Counted from the stretch's first letter, positions 52,816 to 62,473 are shown. The stretch is 64,000 nucleotides of DNA from a virus (IMGVR_UViG_3300020178_000825:62001-126000), one strand, 5' to 3'. The notes: a model not told the origin generated them from the letters alone. A program made the numbers and translations.

Positions 52816-54084
52816 TTAACTTATATCAGAAGGTCCTCCTCCACCTCTTTGATTTGTAACTGGTGTTGTTATTGGATTTGGTCTTTTTGTAAATGCACCA
52901 CTCTTATCATTTTCAAGCGGTATTCGTTTACCAGTACCCAATCCCAAAAACTTATTTTTAAATATACTTTTCTTTTTACTTTTAATCGGATTTTCTTTTA
53001 TAAATTTTGGAATTGGTAATTCAGATGGTACTTCTTTTTTAATAGCTACCTCTAAATTTTTTGATTCCTTAAATTCATCTTTTGTTTGTGGTAGAGGTTT
53101 TTCTTTTGTTACCTCAATACCCGGCACATTCGGTTGAATAATTACATCCGATTCTCTAGTTCTTATAATTTTACCAACTTTATCTCTACTAGCATCAAAT
53201 TCATTTTCTCTAGTTGTTCTTGATTGAATTGTTCTTTGTGGCAAAAATTTATCTACACATTCTATTAAGATTCTCTGAGCTGTTTTGTACACTGCTTCTT
53301 TTGATAAAGATAATGATTCTTTTGTCGGTTTCTTTTTACCATAGTTTACATCACCAATGTAAGAATTTCTATTTAAAAATTCATATTTCATCGCTTCTGC
53401 AAATTGTTTATGTATTCTTGTCATTAATCTATCGAACTCCCTAACACCAAACTCAGAAACTAATTTGTTATACCATTTTTCAGTATATGTCTTTTTAATA
53501 AATGAATCTATTTCTTTTGAATCTATTTTTTCAACAAATTCCCCTATATATGGTAAAATATCATCCCTAAAAGATTGTCCATTTACCATAATATTAAATC
53601 TGGTTAATAAATCAGTTTTTTCTGAAACTTCATTTCGAATCGGTAGTAACTTTACTTCAGTTCTCGATGGAGATATTTCTTTAATCCAAAGTTTTTCATT
53701 TAAGTTATCAAATCCAACTCTTTTATTTAATAGTGTTATTTGTGCTTTAAATATACCATTATTATATCCCGCCTCATTAATTAATCGTTCTGCATCAATA
53801 AAATATTCATTGGGAAAATTAAATGCCTGAAATTCGGTTCCATCTGCGATTAAAAAATAATCTTTAATGTTTTCTGAACTAAGTGGAATGTATCTAACTA
53901 ACTTTCCTTCATCACCCTGAGGAAGCTGATTATCATTGGCATCATAAACAATGAACTCAATCATATCCGCATCAGAAAATCCGAAAAAAGATTGCAGGGT
54001 TCCTTTTTCGAAAATTTCTCTATCTTTAGTAGAAATTCGATACCCTTTATTTTCTATTATTTCCTTAAATGTTTTAATTGCCAT
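52816..54084 (-). CDS. Virion structural protein, unknown role in baseplate cluster
   Basis: 422 aa. N-terminal ~150 residues look folded (LQSFFGFSDADMIEFIVYDA, FNFPNEYFIDAERLINEAGY), a helical middle follows (WYNKLVSEFGVREFDRLMTR), and the last 130 residues are low complexity, Lys/Pro-rich, ending RGGGGPSDIS. It starts by a one-base overlap with the upstream coiled-coil protein. The phrase DADMIEFxVYDxNxNxLPQ recurs in fibre-attachment proteins of related phages, from memory; role otherwise unknown. Confidence 0.7.
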   Translation of the reverse strand: MAIKTFKEIIENKGYRISTKDREIFEKGTLQSFFGFSDADMIEFIVYDANDNQLPQGDEGKLVRYIPLSSENIKDYFLIADGTEFQAFNFPNEYFIDAERLINEAGYNNGIFKAQITLLNKRVGFDNLNEKLWIKEISPSRTEVKLLPIRNEVSEKTDLLTRFNIMVNGQSFRDDILPYIGEFVEKIDSKEIDSFIKKTYTEKWYNKLVSEFGVREFDRLMTRIHKQFAEAMKYEFLNRNSYIGDVNYGKKKPTKESLSLSKEAVYKTAQRILIECVDKFLPQRTIQSRTTRENEFDASRDKVGKIIRTRESDVIIQPNVPGIEVTKEKPLPQTKDEFKESKNLEVAIKKEVPSELPIPKFIKENPIKSKKKSIFKNKFLGLGTGKRIPLENDKSGAFTKRPNPITTPVTNQRGGGGPSDIS

Positions 54085-55400
54085 TATCCACCTGTTTTAT
54101 CTTCACCAACAAATACTTGAGCAGTACCTCTACTTCCCCACTTGTCTTTTCTCTTAACTCGTTTCCAATAATATGCTTTTATCTCCAATTTATCACCAGC
54201 TGATGTATTAATTATAAGAGTTCCGCTTTTTTCTTGTTTTCTTTTAGATGTTTTACCAAGAGGTGTCCACTTAAATGTAACAGTAGTTACACCAGCAGAT
54301 TGTTCATTTCTAGCAGGAACTTTCCAAGTTTTAGGGCCGTCAAGCCAACTAATACTTTCAGATAATGTAAATGTTTGTTCTTCAGTTGTAAAGTTAAAGA
54401 ATGCAACACCCTTAGAACCATTTACTATCGAAACTTCATCGGGTTTACGAGATGCAATTTTTAATCCCTTCTTACCCTCTTCATTTACATCGTTTGCTGA
54501 TATCTTCCATCCACTATTTTCAGTTTGTTGGAAGAATCCATTTAATCCTTCTAATGCGTTTTGTGCAGCATTTTGTTTTTCTCTTTCTTCAGTTAGTTCT
54601 TTTTGTACTCTAAACGATTCTTGTAATGCCTCTATTCTAGCGGTTAAAGAAACTCTTTCGATTGCTTCGTTGATTGAGTTTTGTACCGCGTTTTGTAAAT
54701 CTATTGTTGTTGATGCAATTTGAGTATTAGCAATATCTCTTTGGTCATTTGCAATATTAGCTTTTAATTTTTCATTATCGGTTTCTATTCTTAATGCAGC
54801 AACTATACTTTCTAATTCAGCTATTATTGAATTTAAATTACTAACATCATTATTTAATCTTTCAACCTCGGCAGTTAAATCTTCTATTTGTTCTAATGCT
54901 GTATTATATACTGAACGAAGTACTGTATCTGGTTGTGGTGCTGGTGTGTTTGGTATAAGTTCAAATATTCTAGTATCTATTGATTTTTCCAATTCAACAC
55001 TATCATATTTAGGTCTAATTAGTTGACCGCCTATGATACCACCATCTATTTCTTGCTCACTAATATATCCATATAATTCATCATAATCAGCACTATTAAC
55101 ACCATCCCAATTTATTGTAGATGGATTTACATTTGGTTCTATTGTTGTAGAATCAAATGGTCTATTTTTAATTACATCCGATAATGGATTAATTGGCCTT
55201 CCCTTAACTACATTTCTTTTAGCGATGCGTACACCACGTTCGTTTTTTTTAGGAAGATTTAGAGAACCACCTTCTTTAAGTTTTTTGACAAACTCATCTC
55301 TACCAAGTCCACGCTTCATAGGTTCTTTTTCATTACCCATACCAGCTTGACCTCGTTTTATAGATTCTGCCTTTTTTTGTGCTCTATTCTTTTTAAACAT
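54084..55400 (-). CDS. Coiled-coil structural protein with Ig-like C-terminal domain
   Basis: 438 aa. The N-terminal ~130 residues are basic and unstructured. A long coiled coil (about 165-285: TALEQIEDLTAEVERLNNDV, LNSIIAELESIVAALRIETD) is followed by a ~130-residue beta domain (GVAFFNFTTEEQTFTLSESI, SAGVTTVTFKWTPLG, SGTLIINTSAGDKLEIKAYY). The overall plan is that of a trimeric or dimeric stalk protein, perhaps a whisker or baseplate connector. No family recognised. Confidence 0.7.
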   Translation of the reverse strand: MFKKNRAQKKAESIKRGQAGMGNEKEPMKRGLGRDEFVKKLKEGGSLNLPKKNERGVRIAKRNVVKGRPINPLSDVIKNRPFDSTTIEPNVNPSTINWDGVNSADYDELYGYISEQEIDGGIIGGQLIRPKYDSVELEKSIDTRIFELIPNTPAPQPDTVLRSVYNTALEQIEDLTAEVERLNNDVSNLNSIIAELESIVAALRIETDNEKLKANIANDQRDIANTQIASTTIDLQNAVQNSINEAIERVSLTARIEALQESFRVQKELTEEREKQNAAQNALEGLNGFFQQTENSGWKISANDVNEEGKKGLKIASRKPDEVSIVNGSKGVAFFNFTTEEQTFTLSESISWLDGPKTWKVPARNEQSAGVTTVTFKWTPLGKTSKRKQEKSGTLIINTSAGDKLEIKAYYWKRVKRKDKWGSRGTAQVFVGEDKTGG

Positions 55401-55403
55401 TGT

Positions 55404-56471
55404 TTATGAAATTACGCTAAATGTATAATCATCATCAAAGAAATAATCAGTTCCATTGATACTAACTTTAAATTCTATAATATACACCCTATCAACTTCC
55501 CAATTAGATAAATTTAATTTAAAGTAATTTCCATCGGAATCACAACTTAATTTTGTATAATCTGAAAATGGAACTACTACTTCACCTGAATGATAGTCGG
55601 ATATTTGATAATATGATGTTATTGGTAAAAATTTACTAATACTATATTGTAATGTTGATGAGAATGTTTTTATTGGATATAAATCTCTACCAACTACTCT
55701 TAATTTTGGAGTTGTATTTACTTTATATTCTTTTTTAAAATTTTTAATTCCAACTTTTATTTCTTCCGATGTTAACTCAGTCAACGAACCAGTTGAAAAT
55801 GATGTATCATCCCAACCTATTCTAACTTTTGGTTGATGAATGGTGTTTGTTTCTTTACTAAAAAACCTAAGAATACCATAATCATTTGTATCTGTTTCTT
55901 TTGAAAATGGTAATTTTAGAATGATTCCATCATTTGGAATAGAACCACTAATCCAATCAATCATAATATCTTTGATATCTATATAAACATCGGTAGTTTT
56001 ATATTCAAAGTTTTGTAATGAAGAAGATGCGTAATAAAATGTTCCACCTTTGCCTTCATAAGAACCAGTAGATACACTACTAAACTCAGATGTTTCCAAC
56101 CATCTTAGTGTAGAATCACCTTCTCTATTATTCCAAGTTACACCCGATGTTGTAATATCATCAAAACGAGTACCATTACCCATTTCCCAACTTTGTGAAA
56201 TTGGATATGCTTCTAATGTAAATTCTAATGGAAGTTCTTCTGATTCGGTTTCTTTTAATATAAGGGTTGCTTCAGACATTGTTACAGACCCATCTGCTAA
56301 GCTAGATGATAATCCAGTTACATCAAATTTAAGAAGTGCTCTGGATACATCTTTGATGTTACCATAATAAACCTTACTAACCTCTAATACCTCATCTAAA
56401 CCAGCGTTTTGGTCGGGTTGTTGTAAGTACACCGATGCATCTTTTGATGCTGTTAAAAAATAGTATGCCAT
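55404..56471 (-). CDS. Virion protein with DNRLRE-like N-terminal domain
   Basis: 355 aa. Residues about 6-200 follow the DNRLRE/CBM96-like carbohydrate-binding layout: ASKDASVYLQQPDQNAGLDE, RALLKFDVTGLSSSL, ATLILKETESEELPLEFTLE, SWEMGNGTRFDDITTSGVTW, DYGILRFFSKETNTIHQPKV. The rest is beta-rich. Directly follows gp6 with a one-base overlap, the slot of gp7/gp8 in T4. A sugar-binding role on the baseplate is inference. Confidence 0.75.
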   Translation of the reverse strand: MAYYFLTASKDASVYLQQPDQNAGLDEVLEVSKVYYGNIKDVSRALLKFDVTGLSSSLADGSVTMSEATLILKETESEELPLEFTLEAYPISQSWEMGNGTRFDDITTSGVTWNNREGDSTLRWLETSEFSSVSTGSYEGKGGTFYYASSSLQNFEYKTTDVYIDIKDIMIDWISGSIPNDGIILKLPFSKETDTNDYGILRFFSKETNTIHQPKVRIGWDDTSFSTGSLTELTSEEIKVGIKNFKKEYKVNTTPKLRVVGRDLYPIKTFSSTLQYSISKFLPITSYYQISDYHSGEVVVPFSDYTKLSCDSDGNYFKLNLSNWEVDRVYIIEFKVSINGTDYFFDDDYTFSVIS

Positions 56472-58504
56472 TATCTTGCCCTCCCTTTAATATCCGAATC
56501 TGGAAATTTAACTTCGAAAACCGATGGGTCTAAAGATGGATATAAAATCTTATCTTTAATCGCCGCTTCTATATTATATGAGTTTGGTGAATATTCTCCA
56601 CCACACTTATTTACAATTTTTAATTTTGGTACTGAACTAACACCATCAACATTTGCTACAATTAATTCTAATTCTGAAATATTAATTGTATTGTTGAATG
56701 TCCAATTATCAATATTTAAATAATCTTTTAATTCGGATATACAATCAGAAATTACCTCACTTTTATTATAATTTTTTAAAGTAATTACTTCAAATTCAAT
56801 TCCTATATTAATAATAAACCCATCATTAATATTAATACCATCGGTTAAAATTTTATATTCCGATAGATATGTTTTTAAATTTTCCTTTACTGCTCTATTA
56901 AGATTTGATAATTTTTTATTTGAATCATACCCTAACAAATATAAATTTATTGCGAATGGATTATTTTTTTCATTATCATTTGATGTTTTTCCAGTTAGAT
57001 ATTTTTGTATTTCTTGTTGAACGCTTTTTCTATCAGGTTCTTCACTATCTGGCTTCTCAACAAAACTCATCACTAAATCAGTAAACTCTTGTAGAGCTTT
57101 TGGTGAAGAAAGAATTGATGATGGTGAGTTGTTATCTAATGTACCATCTGCCGTAGCGTATGCCTTTGCAACCGAACCATACTTAGTTGGCATTGATAAT
57201 GCTCTTACTTCATAATCTTTAGCAGTTACTGCTCTATTCTGAGAACCAAAGTTTGCTAAAGCATTTTGTCTTATTTCTTCAATAGTATCACCACCTTTAC
57301 CACCTGTTGCAGGAACTTCATTATCTACTGCGATTGAATTTTTAGCTGAATTATAAATTGCCAACTGCGTTGGTGTGAATAATGTTGTATCTTCTTCAAA
57401 TTCACTATTTCTAATTTGAGTAATTGTTCCTTTTTGAACATTTGATTCTACACCACCACCAACTAAATATTTTACAGTTATGGTTGTATTTGATGGTGAT
57501 GAACCATAAGTTTTGGTTTTTAAAAAGTTAGTTGGGTCAAATGATTCTTCTAATTTAGAAATAGAATTGGGTAATCCCAATCCAACATTTTTTAAATTAG
57601 GTATAATCGTTTCATCATTCGCTGTTGGGTCTCCTGCACCAAACTGAATAGTTGTTGTACTATCTGGGTTAACCTGTTTAACAAATCTACGAGATGTTTT
57701 AAGTGTATTTAATACATATGGTACTGTTGATTTAAATTGATAAAGGTCTGGGTCATTACTTTCCGTATTCGGATAATCCACAAATACCAATTCTTGTGCT
57801 AAGTAGGGAACTTCATACCATTTGTTTCCATTTGAATCTCGTACATCATAGATATCTATAATGTTTGTATCCAATAAATCAATTTTTTGAAATTCTTCAT
57901 ATGAACCAAATGTAAATTCTTCAGTTTTTACTTCTGCCGAAATAACTTTTACTAATTTCTTTACTAAATAAAATGATGTTTCTCCAGTAACCGAATCGGT
58001 TTGGTATATTGTAATTTCTCTATCAGTTGAATCCGAAAAATCAACTACATCTTTTGTAATAAAAGATACTCCATTTGAAGATTCCAATATCATACCTTCT
58101 TTTATCTTTAAAAGATATGTTTCATCAAATGTATTGTTTGCACCAGTTCCAGTTGAAGGAACTAATTGATAGACAGATAAAGTTGTTACTGCTGGTGCGG
58201 ATACTTTGGGTTTATATCCTAAGTATTGTGAAAGTGCTATTACATTTTCAATATCATCAGCATGTACCATTAATGATTCCTTTAAGGTATCATCAACATA
58301 ATATGAAAGTGAATCTCCAATATAAGATGCCATTTCAATGAACATCATACCAGGAGAGGATTCGTTAAAATCAGAATAAGTTGTTGGGAAATAAGTTTTA
58401 GCAAACTCAATAAGATTAGTTCTGAATTCAGTAAAATCTTTATTGAGGTATTTTATATCCTTACCTCTACCCTTAAAATTCTTTGTTGTTTTTGTAATTG
58501 CCAT
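56471..58504 (-). CDS. gp6: Baseplate wedge protein gp6
   Basis: 677 aa. It is the gp6/baseplate-J type wedge component that forms the inner iris of the baseplate. Signatures are DIKYLNKDFTEFRTNLIEFA, FPTTYSDFNESSPGMMFIEM, ASYIGDSLSYYVDDTLKES, ALSQYLGYKPKVSAPA near the N-terminus, TTIQFGAGDP, GGKGGDTIEEIRQNALANFG and RAVTAKDYEVRALSMPTKYG in the middle, and a C-terminal PDSEEPD to LSEYKILTDGININD region. Length matches T4 gp6 (660 aa). It lies directly after gp25 as in T4-like cyanophages. Confidence 0.93.
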   Translation of the reverse strand: MAITKTTKNFKGRGKDIKYLNKDFTEFRTNLIEFAKTYFPTTYSDFNESSPGMMFIEMASYIGDSLSYYVDDTLKESLMVHADDIENVIALSQYLGYKPKVSAPAVTTLSVYQLVPSTGTGANNTFDETYLLKIKEGMILESSNGVSFITKDVVDFSDSTDREITIYQTDSVTGETSFYLVKKLVKVISAEVKTEEFTFGSYEEFQKIDLLDTNIIDIYDVRDSNGNKWYEVPYLAQELVFVDYPNTESNDPDLYQFKSTVPYVLNTLKTSRRFVKQVNPDSTTTIQFGAGDPTANDETIIPNLKNVGLGLPNSISKLEESFDPTNFLKTKTYGSSPSNTTITVKYLVGGGVESNVQKGTITQIRNSEFEEDTTLFTPTQLAIYNSAKNSIAVDNEVPATGGKGGDTIEEIRQNALANFGSQNRAVTAKDYEVRALSMPTKYGSVAKAYATADGTLDNNSPSSILSSPKALQEFTDLVMSFVEKPDSEEPDRKSVQQEIQKYLTGKTSNDNEKNNPFAINLYLLGYDSNKKLSNLNRAVKENLKTYLSEYKILTDGININDGFIINIGIEFEVITLKNYNKSEVISDCISELKDYLNIDNWTFNNTINISELELIVANVDGVSSVPKLKIVNKCGGEYSPNSYNIEAAIKDKILYPSLDPSVFEVKFPDSDIKGRAR

Positions 58505-58510
58505 ATCTTA

Positions 58511-58939
58511 TTATCCCTGAACTGTGAATGTTAAGGTTTCTAAATTAATATCATCACCAATTCTAAATTTAATTGAAACATTTAATTTATTGTTATCTCT
58601 CAATTCATCAGTTGATTCAATATCAATTTCTTCTGCCGTAACATAAGGTAACCACTGTTCTAAACTTTCGTTTATTGTATCTTCTATTCTACCTTCTAAA
58701 TCATCTACATTTGGTTCAAACAATAACGATTGGATTCCACTACCAAATTCAGGTTGTAAAATACGTTCCCCCCTTTTAGTAAGTAGAAGATTTTTAATAT
58801 TTGATTTAACTTGGTCTTTAGTTAGAAAAGATTGTTCAAAGGTATTTTTACCAAAAGTTAATGGTAATGTAATACCAATAGCATAATTTGCGTATGCAAT
58901 GGTATCTTTAACAATTCTTCTTCCTAACTCAACTGCCAT
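58511..58939 (-). CDS. gp25: Baseplate wedge protein gp25
   Basis: 142 aa, the conserved gp25-like wedge protein at the sheath-baseplate junction. The family hallmark LLLTKRGERILQPEFGSG (51-68) with IQSLLFEPN is present, followed by an EDTINESLEQWLPYV helix and the C-terminal strand pair KLNVSIKFRIG and LETLTFTVQG. Size and neighbour gp6 fit. Confidence 0.94.
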   Translation of the reverse strand: MAVELGRRIVKDTIAYANYAIGITLPLTFGKNTFEQSFLTKDQVKSNIKNLLLTKRGERILQPEFGSGIQSLLFEPNVDDLEGRIEDTINESLEQWLPYVTAEEIDIESTDELRDNNKLNVSIKFRIGDDINLETLTFTVQG

Positions 58940-58947
58940 AATCTATA

Positions 58948-59481
58948 TTACATTCCCGGTCTCCAAGGACCTTTCTTTTTATCCAATGCTTTCATTAAAC
59001 CACTATAATCTCTATTTAGTGCTTTATCCAATCCAGCGTTTCCAGTATGAACACCTAAACCTTGTTTTGGTGCCATATCTCCGTAACCCATTTGTTGTGC
59101 TATATTTGATGCACCTAATGTATGTACTGAGTTTGAATCGAAGTTCATCGTACCAGACGATACTTCGGTTGGTGCCCCAGCATATGATGGAACATTAGTT
59201 CCACTTCTTTGTTGTGAGTTAAAGGGTTGTGTTTGTGCCAATACCTCATTTAATGCAGGATTCTTACTAAATGTTTTTTGTGGTTGAACTGGTTCTTCCA
59301 TTACATTTGAATCCATAAATGTTGGTTGTTTTGGTGTAATAGCTTCTTTAAGTTTTTTGTTTTCTTTCAATAACTTAGCCATTTCTTTCTTAACACCTTC
59401 TTTAACGAGTTTGGGAAGAATCACTTTGATTTCCTCCTTAACTATAATCTGTATTGCTTTTACTAATTTATCAGTATCCAT
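58948..59481 (-). CDS. Conserved small protein upstream of gp25
   Basis: 177 aa. The N-terminal helical part (LVKAIQIIVKEEIKVILPKL, VKEGVKKEMAKLLKENKKL) is a pattern found in a small protein just before gp25 in T4-like marine phages. The rest is hydrophilic and probably disordered, ending GPWRPGM. A baseplate assembly accessory is likely from position. It has a late-type motif. Confidence 0.72.
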   Translation of the reverse strand: MDTDKLVKAIQIIVKEEIKVILPKLVKEGVKKEMAKLLKENKKLKEAITPKQPTFMDSNVMEEPVQPQKTFSKNPALNEVLAQTQPFNSQQRSGTNVPSYAGAPTEVSSGTMNFDSNSVHTLGASNIAQQMGYGDMAPKQGLGVHTGNAGLDKALNRDYSGLMKALDKKKGPWRPGM

Positions 59482-59503
59482 TGTTAAAATGTTTTCCTTT
59501 CTA

Positions 59504-59511
59504 TATAAATA
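59504..59511 (-). promoter_or_regulatory. Late-type promoter motif (AATATTTATATA)
   Basis: Reads CAAATATTTATATAGAAAGG in the transcribed direction, 23 nt before the ATG at 59481. Confidence 0.5.
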
Positions 59512-59527
59512 TTTGATTTAGGTTTTT

Positions 59528-60433
59528 TTAATTTTTAATACAATCTGGTCGTATTGCTACTAATTGTTTTTTAAATTCTTCTATTTGTTTGTTGATATTA
59601 TTACCATCACCAATATCATTAATATCATCTCCTAAAGATGAGTTTACCATATCTTCAAAAGAACTATCTCCATTTATACCATCACCTAATCCACTACCAT
59701 CTCCATTTATACCATCACCTAATCCACTATCATCACTATCATTGGGTAATTCATATTCTTGAATAGGACCAACTTCACTTATAGTGTTATTATCAACCTG
59801 CTCTATTACAGGTAGTTCACTACCATCCGCAGATGGGAAGTTTGGATTTGGAATAGGGATTGCGGGTGGTATTAAATATCCCGTCCAAATTATAACACCA
59901 GGAGCGGGTATTGGGGATGGTGCCGATGGATATAGTGAAGTTGTTTGTATAACACCACCTATCGAAAATAAATGCACAATAGCGGCAAGTATAAACATAT
60001 TTACTATTATCTCTTGTTTTTTAGCGGGTTTTAATGGTGGGTATAGAGGCCACACCCCCACATTAGTTACAATATTAGAATTTACTACTAAATTTTGAAT
60101 TGAACCGGGTGCTGGAATTAGTGGAATTGGAAATGGGTTCATTTGGGCTCCGGCCCAATAAGCTTTTACACCATTCCCAAATTCATTTGGTAATGAAAAA
60201 TTTACGCCAGGTGGTGTTGCCAATCCTTTTAATAACGCAACTCTAAAAAGATTTTTCATTATTTCTTTATTACCAGCTTGTACTGATTCTAAATTAATAA
60301 AATCTTTTCCTCTTTTTATCGCAGCATCATATTCATCAGCCCAAATAGTTGCAACCTTATTTATATCTAAAGAAGGATTGTTATTTGGATTTGTCTTTCG
60401 TATTACGTTTCTTTTAAATAATCCCCAAGACAT
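59528..60433 (-). CDS. Structural protein with hydrophobic segment and Gly-Asp repeats
   Basis: 301 aa. N-terminal helix-rich part (KVATIWADEYDAAIKRGKDF) and PPGVNFSLPNEFGNGVKAYW with AGAQMNP are followed by one strongly hydrophobic stretch (IIVNMFILAAIVHLFSIGGV, about 143-162). Then comes a proline-rich segment (SPIPAPGVIIWTGYLIPPAI), and an acidic Gly-Asp-Asn tail with a duplicated 11-residue unit GLGDGINGDGS. The hydrophobic segment could contact the host membrane after contraction, as in tape-measure-related or hub proteins; function unknown. Confidence 0.7.
   Translation of the reverse strand: MSWGLFKRNVIRKTNPNNNPSLDINKVATIWADEYDAAIKRGKDFINLESVQAGNKEIMKNLFRVALLKGLATPPGVNFSLPNEFGNGVKAYWAGAQMNPFPIPLIPAPGSIQNLVVNSNIVTNVGVWPLYPPLKPAKKQEIIVNMFILAAIVHLFSIGGVIQTTSLYPSAPSPIPAPGVIIWTGYLIPPAIPIPNPNFPSADGSELPVIEQVDNNTISEVGPIQEYELPNDSDDSGLGDGINGDGSGLGDGINGDSSFEDMVNSSLGDDINDIGDGNNINKQIEEFKKQLVAIRPDCIKN
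59666..59731 (-). repeat. Two tandem 33-bp units
   Basis: Two nearly identical 33-bp copies starting at 59666 and 59699 encode the repeated GLGDGINGDGS; they differ near the end of each unit. A simple in-frame duplication. Confidence 0.85.
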
Positions 60434-60436
60434 TTT

Positions 60437-60850
60437 TTATCTTTTTAATAAATCCGATGGATTTGGTAAATTAATATCAGGTATTTTTACTTCAGGTACC
60501 TTTGGCAGTTCTATATTAGGTATTTTTGGAATATTTGGTACTTTAGGTACTACTGGTATTGGTGGTAGATTAGGTGGAGTTGGTAACTTTGGTAATCCTT
60601 TTTTAAGTTTAGGATTTTCTTCTACTTTCTTTTTTCTAAACTTTGGAATAGGTGGAAGTTTAGGCAATCTAACCTTTGGTAACGCCGGTAATTCTGGCTT
60701 AGGTGGAACTTTTGGTAATGCAGGTGGAGTTGGTAGTTCTGTAGTTATGCTACTTATCGTATCTTTAGGATTATTTGTAATATTAGATATATCAGCAACT
60801 TTTTTTATACTATCACTAGCACCACCCAATATGTTTTTATTTACTGCCAT
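60437..60850 (-). CDS. Proline-rich spike- or hub-associated protein
   Basis: 137 aa. After a 35-residue leader the protein is a run of short PxLPxxP, LPKVPxxP and IPKIPNI units, with a basic break KFRKKKVEENPKLKKGL in the middle. It ends IPDINLPNPSDLLKR. It lies one base after the gp5-like spike gene. A rigid polyproline-type rod or connector at the baseplate centre is plausible from composition and position. Confidence 0.72.
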   Translation of the reverse strand: MAVNKNILGGASDSIKKVADISNITNNPKDTISSITTELPTPPALPKVPPKPELPALPKVRLPKLPPIPKFRKKKVEENPKLKKGLPKLPTPPNLPPIPVVPKVPNIPKIPNIELPKVPEVKIPDINLPNPSDLLKR

Positions 60851-60851
60851 A

Positions 60852-62078
60852 TTACTTTAGTTGTACATTATTACTTAACATTGTTTGTAATTTAGATTTC
60901 AATGTTGTAAATTGTGCTATATTTGTTGGGCCAGGTGAGGTTGGGCCAGCTGGTGTTAAATATATTTGTTGTGTTATTAAATCTATCATTTCACCCAATA
61001 ACTCTACCAAAGTTTCACCCTTTGGTGCAGCTTCCAACTCACCATCAGTTCCTAACATAATAGTACCATTACCAATATCTAAATTTATATCTCTATCCTG
61101 TGTATCAACAAATATATGATTATCTGTTGTGATGTTTATACCATCGGTTGCATCAATTGAAAATTGACCATCAGTTATAAAACCAATATCTTTTTTTGCA
61201 GAAAAAATCATTTCGGCTGATTTAGCCGATATAATAACTCTATCTGAATTTAATAATATTTGATTTCCTTTTAGTTCTGATGGGTAATTAAAAAATGATG
61301 GATATTCATTTTCAGTTGGTAATGTATATTCCAATAATCGTTCACCGCTACCTAAAAATATAATATTACCATCATCATTAATACTTTCTTCAGTAGATGT
61401 TCCTATATCCTTTGTTAGGGATTCTCCATTTTCACCATTTCTAATTATAATGTTTGGTGAAAAAATATTATCAGGGTTATTATAACCACTAAATCTAATT
61501 GATTGACCAAATCTACTTTCAATTAAATAATCACCCTCATATAGTTTAAGTTTATGAATAGTACCATCTGGTTGGAAATATTGACCTAGCGAAGAAACAT
61601 CAATCGAATCAGATGAACTTTCCGTTCTTGATATTCCAGTTGATTGTACGTTACCATAATTAGATGCGGTGTTTGATTGAGCTGATTTTTCTTTTTTCTG
61701 AGATGCATTTATTTCATCTATACTTGTATTTACATTTGGTAATGCCGAACTGATGATTCGTTCATACAAATATCCACCAGCTGGTGAATTGGTAATAGCA
61801 ACTGTTTCATTTATAGTTGGTAGAGAAACACATGTTTTATCTTTCGGTAATGCTAAAGTTAATCCTTCATCTTTTTTATTTTGACTAGTTGAAGCTCTGA
61901 ACTGAATCGCTCCTATATATTTACCTTTTAGTGGTTCTTCTATTTCTAAATCAGAAAGAATATCATCATTAATATCCAATATAATCTTATATACAGTACC
62001 CATAGACATAGTATCTTTATGCCTTCTAATATTAACACTTTGATTGGATTGTACATTACGATTTCTATCCCCAAACAT
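60852..62078 (-). CDS. gp5: gp5-like baseplate central spike, without lysozyme domain
   Basis: 408 aa. The N-terminal ~105 residues include a beta-barrel (OB-like) with TVYKIILDINDDILSDLEIE and KGKYIGAIQFRASTS. A low-complexity Ser/Asn linker leads to LYEGDYLIESRFGQSIRFSG (about 175-194), resembling the GD.xxEGRFGNSIRFG block of gp5-type hub proteins in marine T4-likes. Then IILNSDRVIISAKS-type repeats (ILLNSDRVIISAKSAEMIFS, DIGFITDGQFSIDATDGINI) look like a beta-prism spike. T4 gp5 has an inserted lysozyme; none is visible here. It overlaps the upstream gene by one base. Confidence 0.72.
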   Translation of the reverse strand: MFGDRNRNVQSNQSVNIRRHKDTMSMGTVYKIILDINDDILSDLEIEEPLKGKYIGAIQFRASTSQNKKDEGLTLALPKDKTCVSLPTINETVAITNSPAGGYLYERIISSALPNVNTSIDEINASQKKEKSAQSNTASNYGNVQSTGISRTESSSDSIDVSSLGQYFQPDGTIHKLKLYEGDYLIESRFGQSIRFSGYNNPDNIFSPNIIIRNGENGESLTKDIGTSTEESINDDGNIIFLGSGERLLEYTLPTENEYPSFFNYPSELKGNQILLNSDRVIISAKSAEMIFSAKKDIGFITDGQFSIDATDGINITTDNHIFVDTQDRDINLDIGNGTIMLGTDGELEAAPKGETLVELLGEMIDLITQQIYLTPAGPTSPGPTNIAQFTTLKSKLQTMLSNNVQLK

Positions 62079-62473
62079 TACTTTTCTAATTTTTGTTTTA
62101 CTTCTTCTATTTCGTTTTGTAAATCATCTACCCTACTAACCTCATCTTGAACTTGTTCAATTTCTGAAAGTAATTGTTCTCTCTCTGCTTCCGTGAGGAA
62201 TCCAGTATCTCCTTCTGATTTTTGATTAGATGCTATAATTCTTTGTGCGATAGTTGCTAACTTAACCAATTGGTCATCGTTACGAACTGATGTATCAATT
62301 AAGTCTTTGATGACTGGACCTAAAATTCCCATATCACCATTATGCCTAATCATTTTTCTGATTTCAAAGATGACATCAGAAATATGTTTCTTTTTATTTA
62401 TTTGATTGTTATAGATATCCTCAAACAACCCACTAAGGTTTTTGCCTGGGAATAATTCGAAATCTGTTGACAT
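62078..62473 (-). CDS. Small conserved baseplate-cluster protein
   Basis: 131 aa. The N-terminus (FELFPGKNLSGLFEDIYNNQ) followed by KKHISDVIFEIRKMI is a conserved phage pattern I recall from relatives. A GFLTEAEREQLLSEIEQVQD helix and a C-terminal coiled coil (VSRVDDLQNEIEEVKQKLEK) complete it. Sits just before the spike gene. Function unknown, possibly baseplate hub assembly. Confidence 0.72.
   Translation of the reverse strand: MSTDFELFPGKNLSGLFEDIYNNQINKKKHISDVIFEIRKMIRHNGDMGILGPVIKDLIDTSVRNDDQLVKLATIAQRIIASNQKSEGDTGFLTEAEREQLLSEIEQVQDEVSRVDDLQNEIEEVKQKLEK

Noticed and set aside
59784-60098. A 104-codon plus-strand frame in the hydrophobic gene
   Set aside because: It is a shadow of the real minus-strand gene; it starts without an upstream signal and carries no recognisable pattern.
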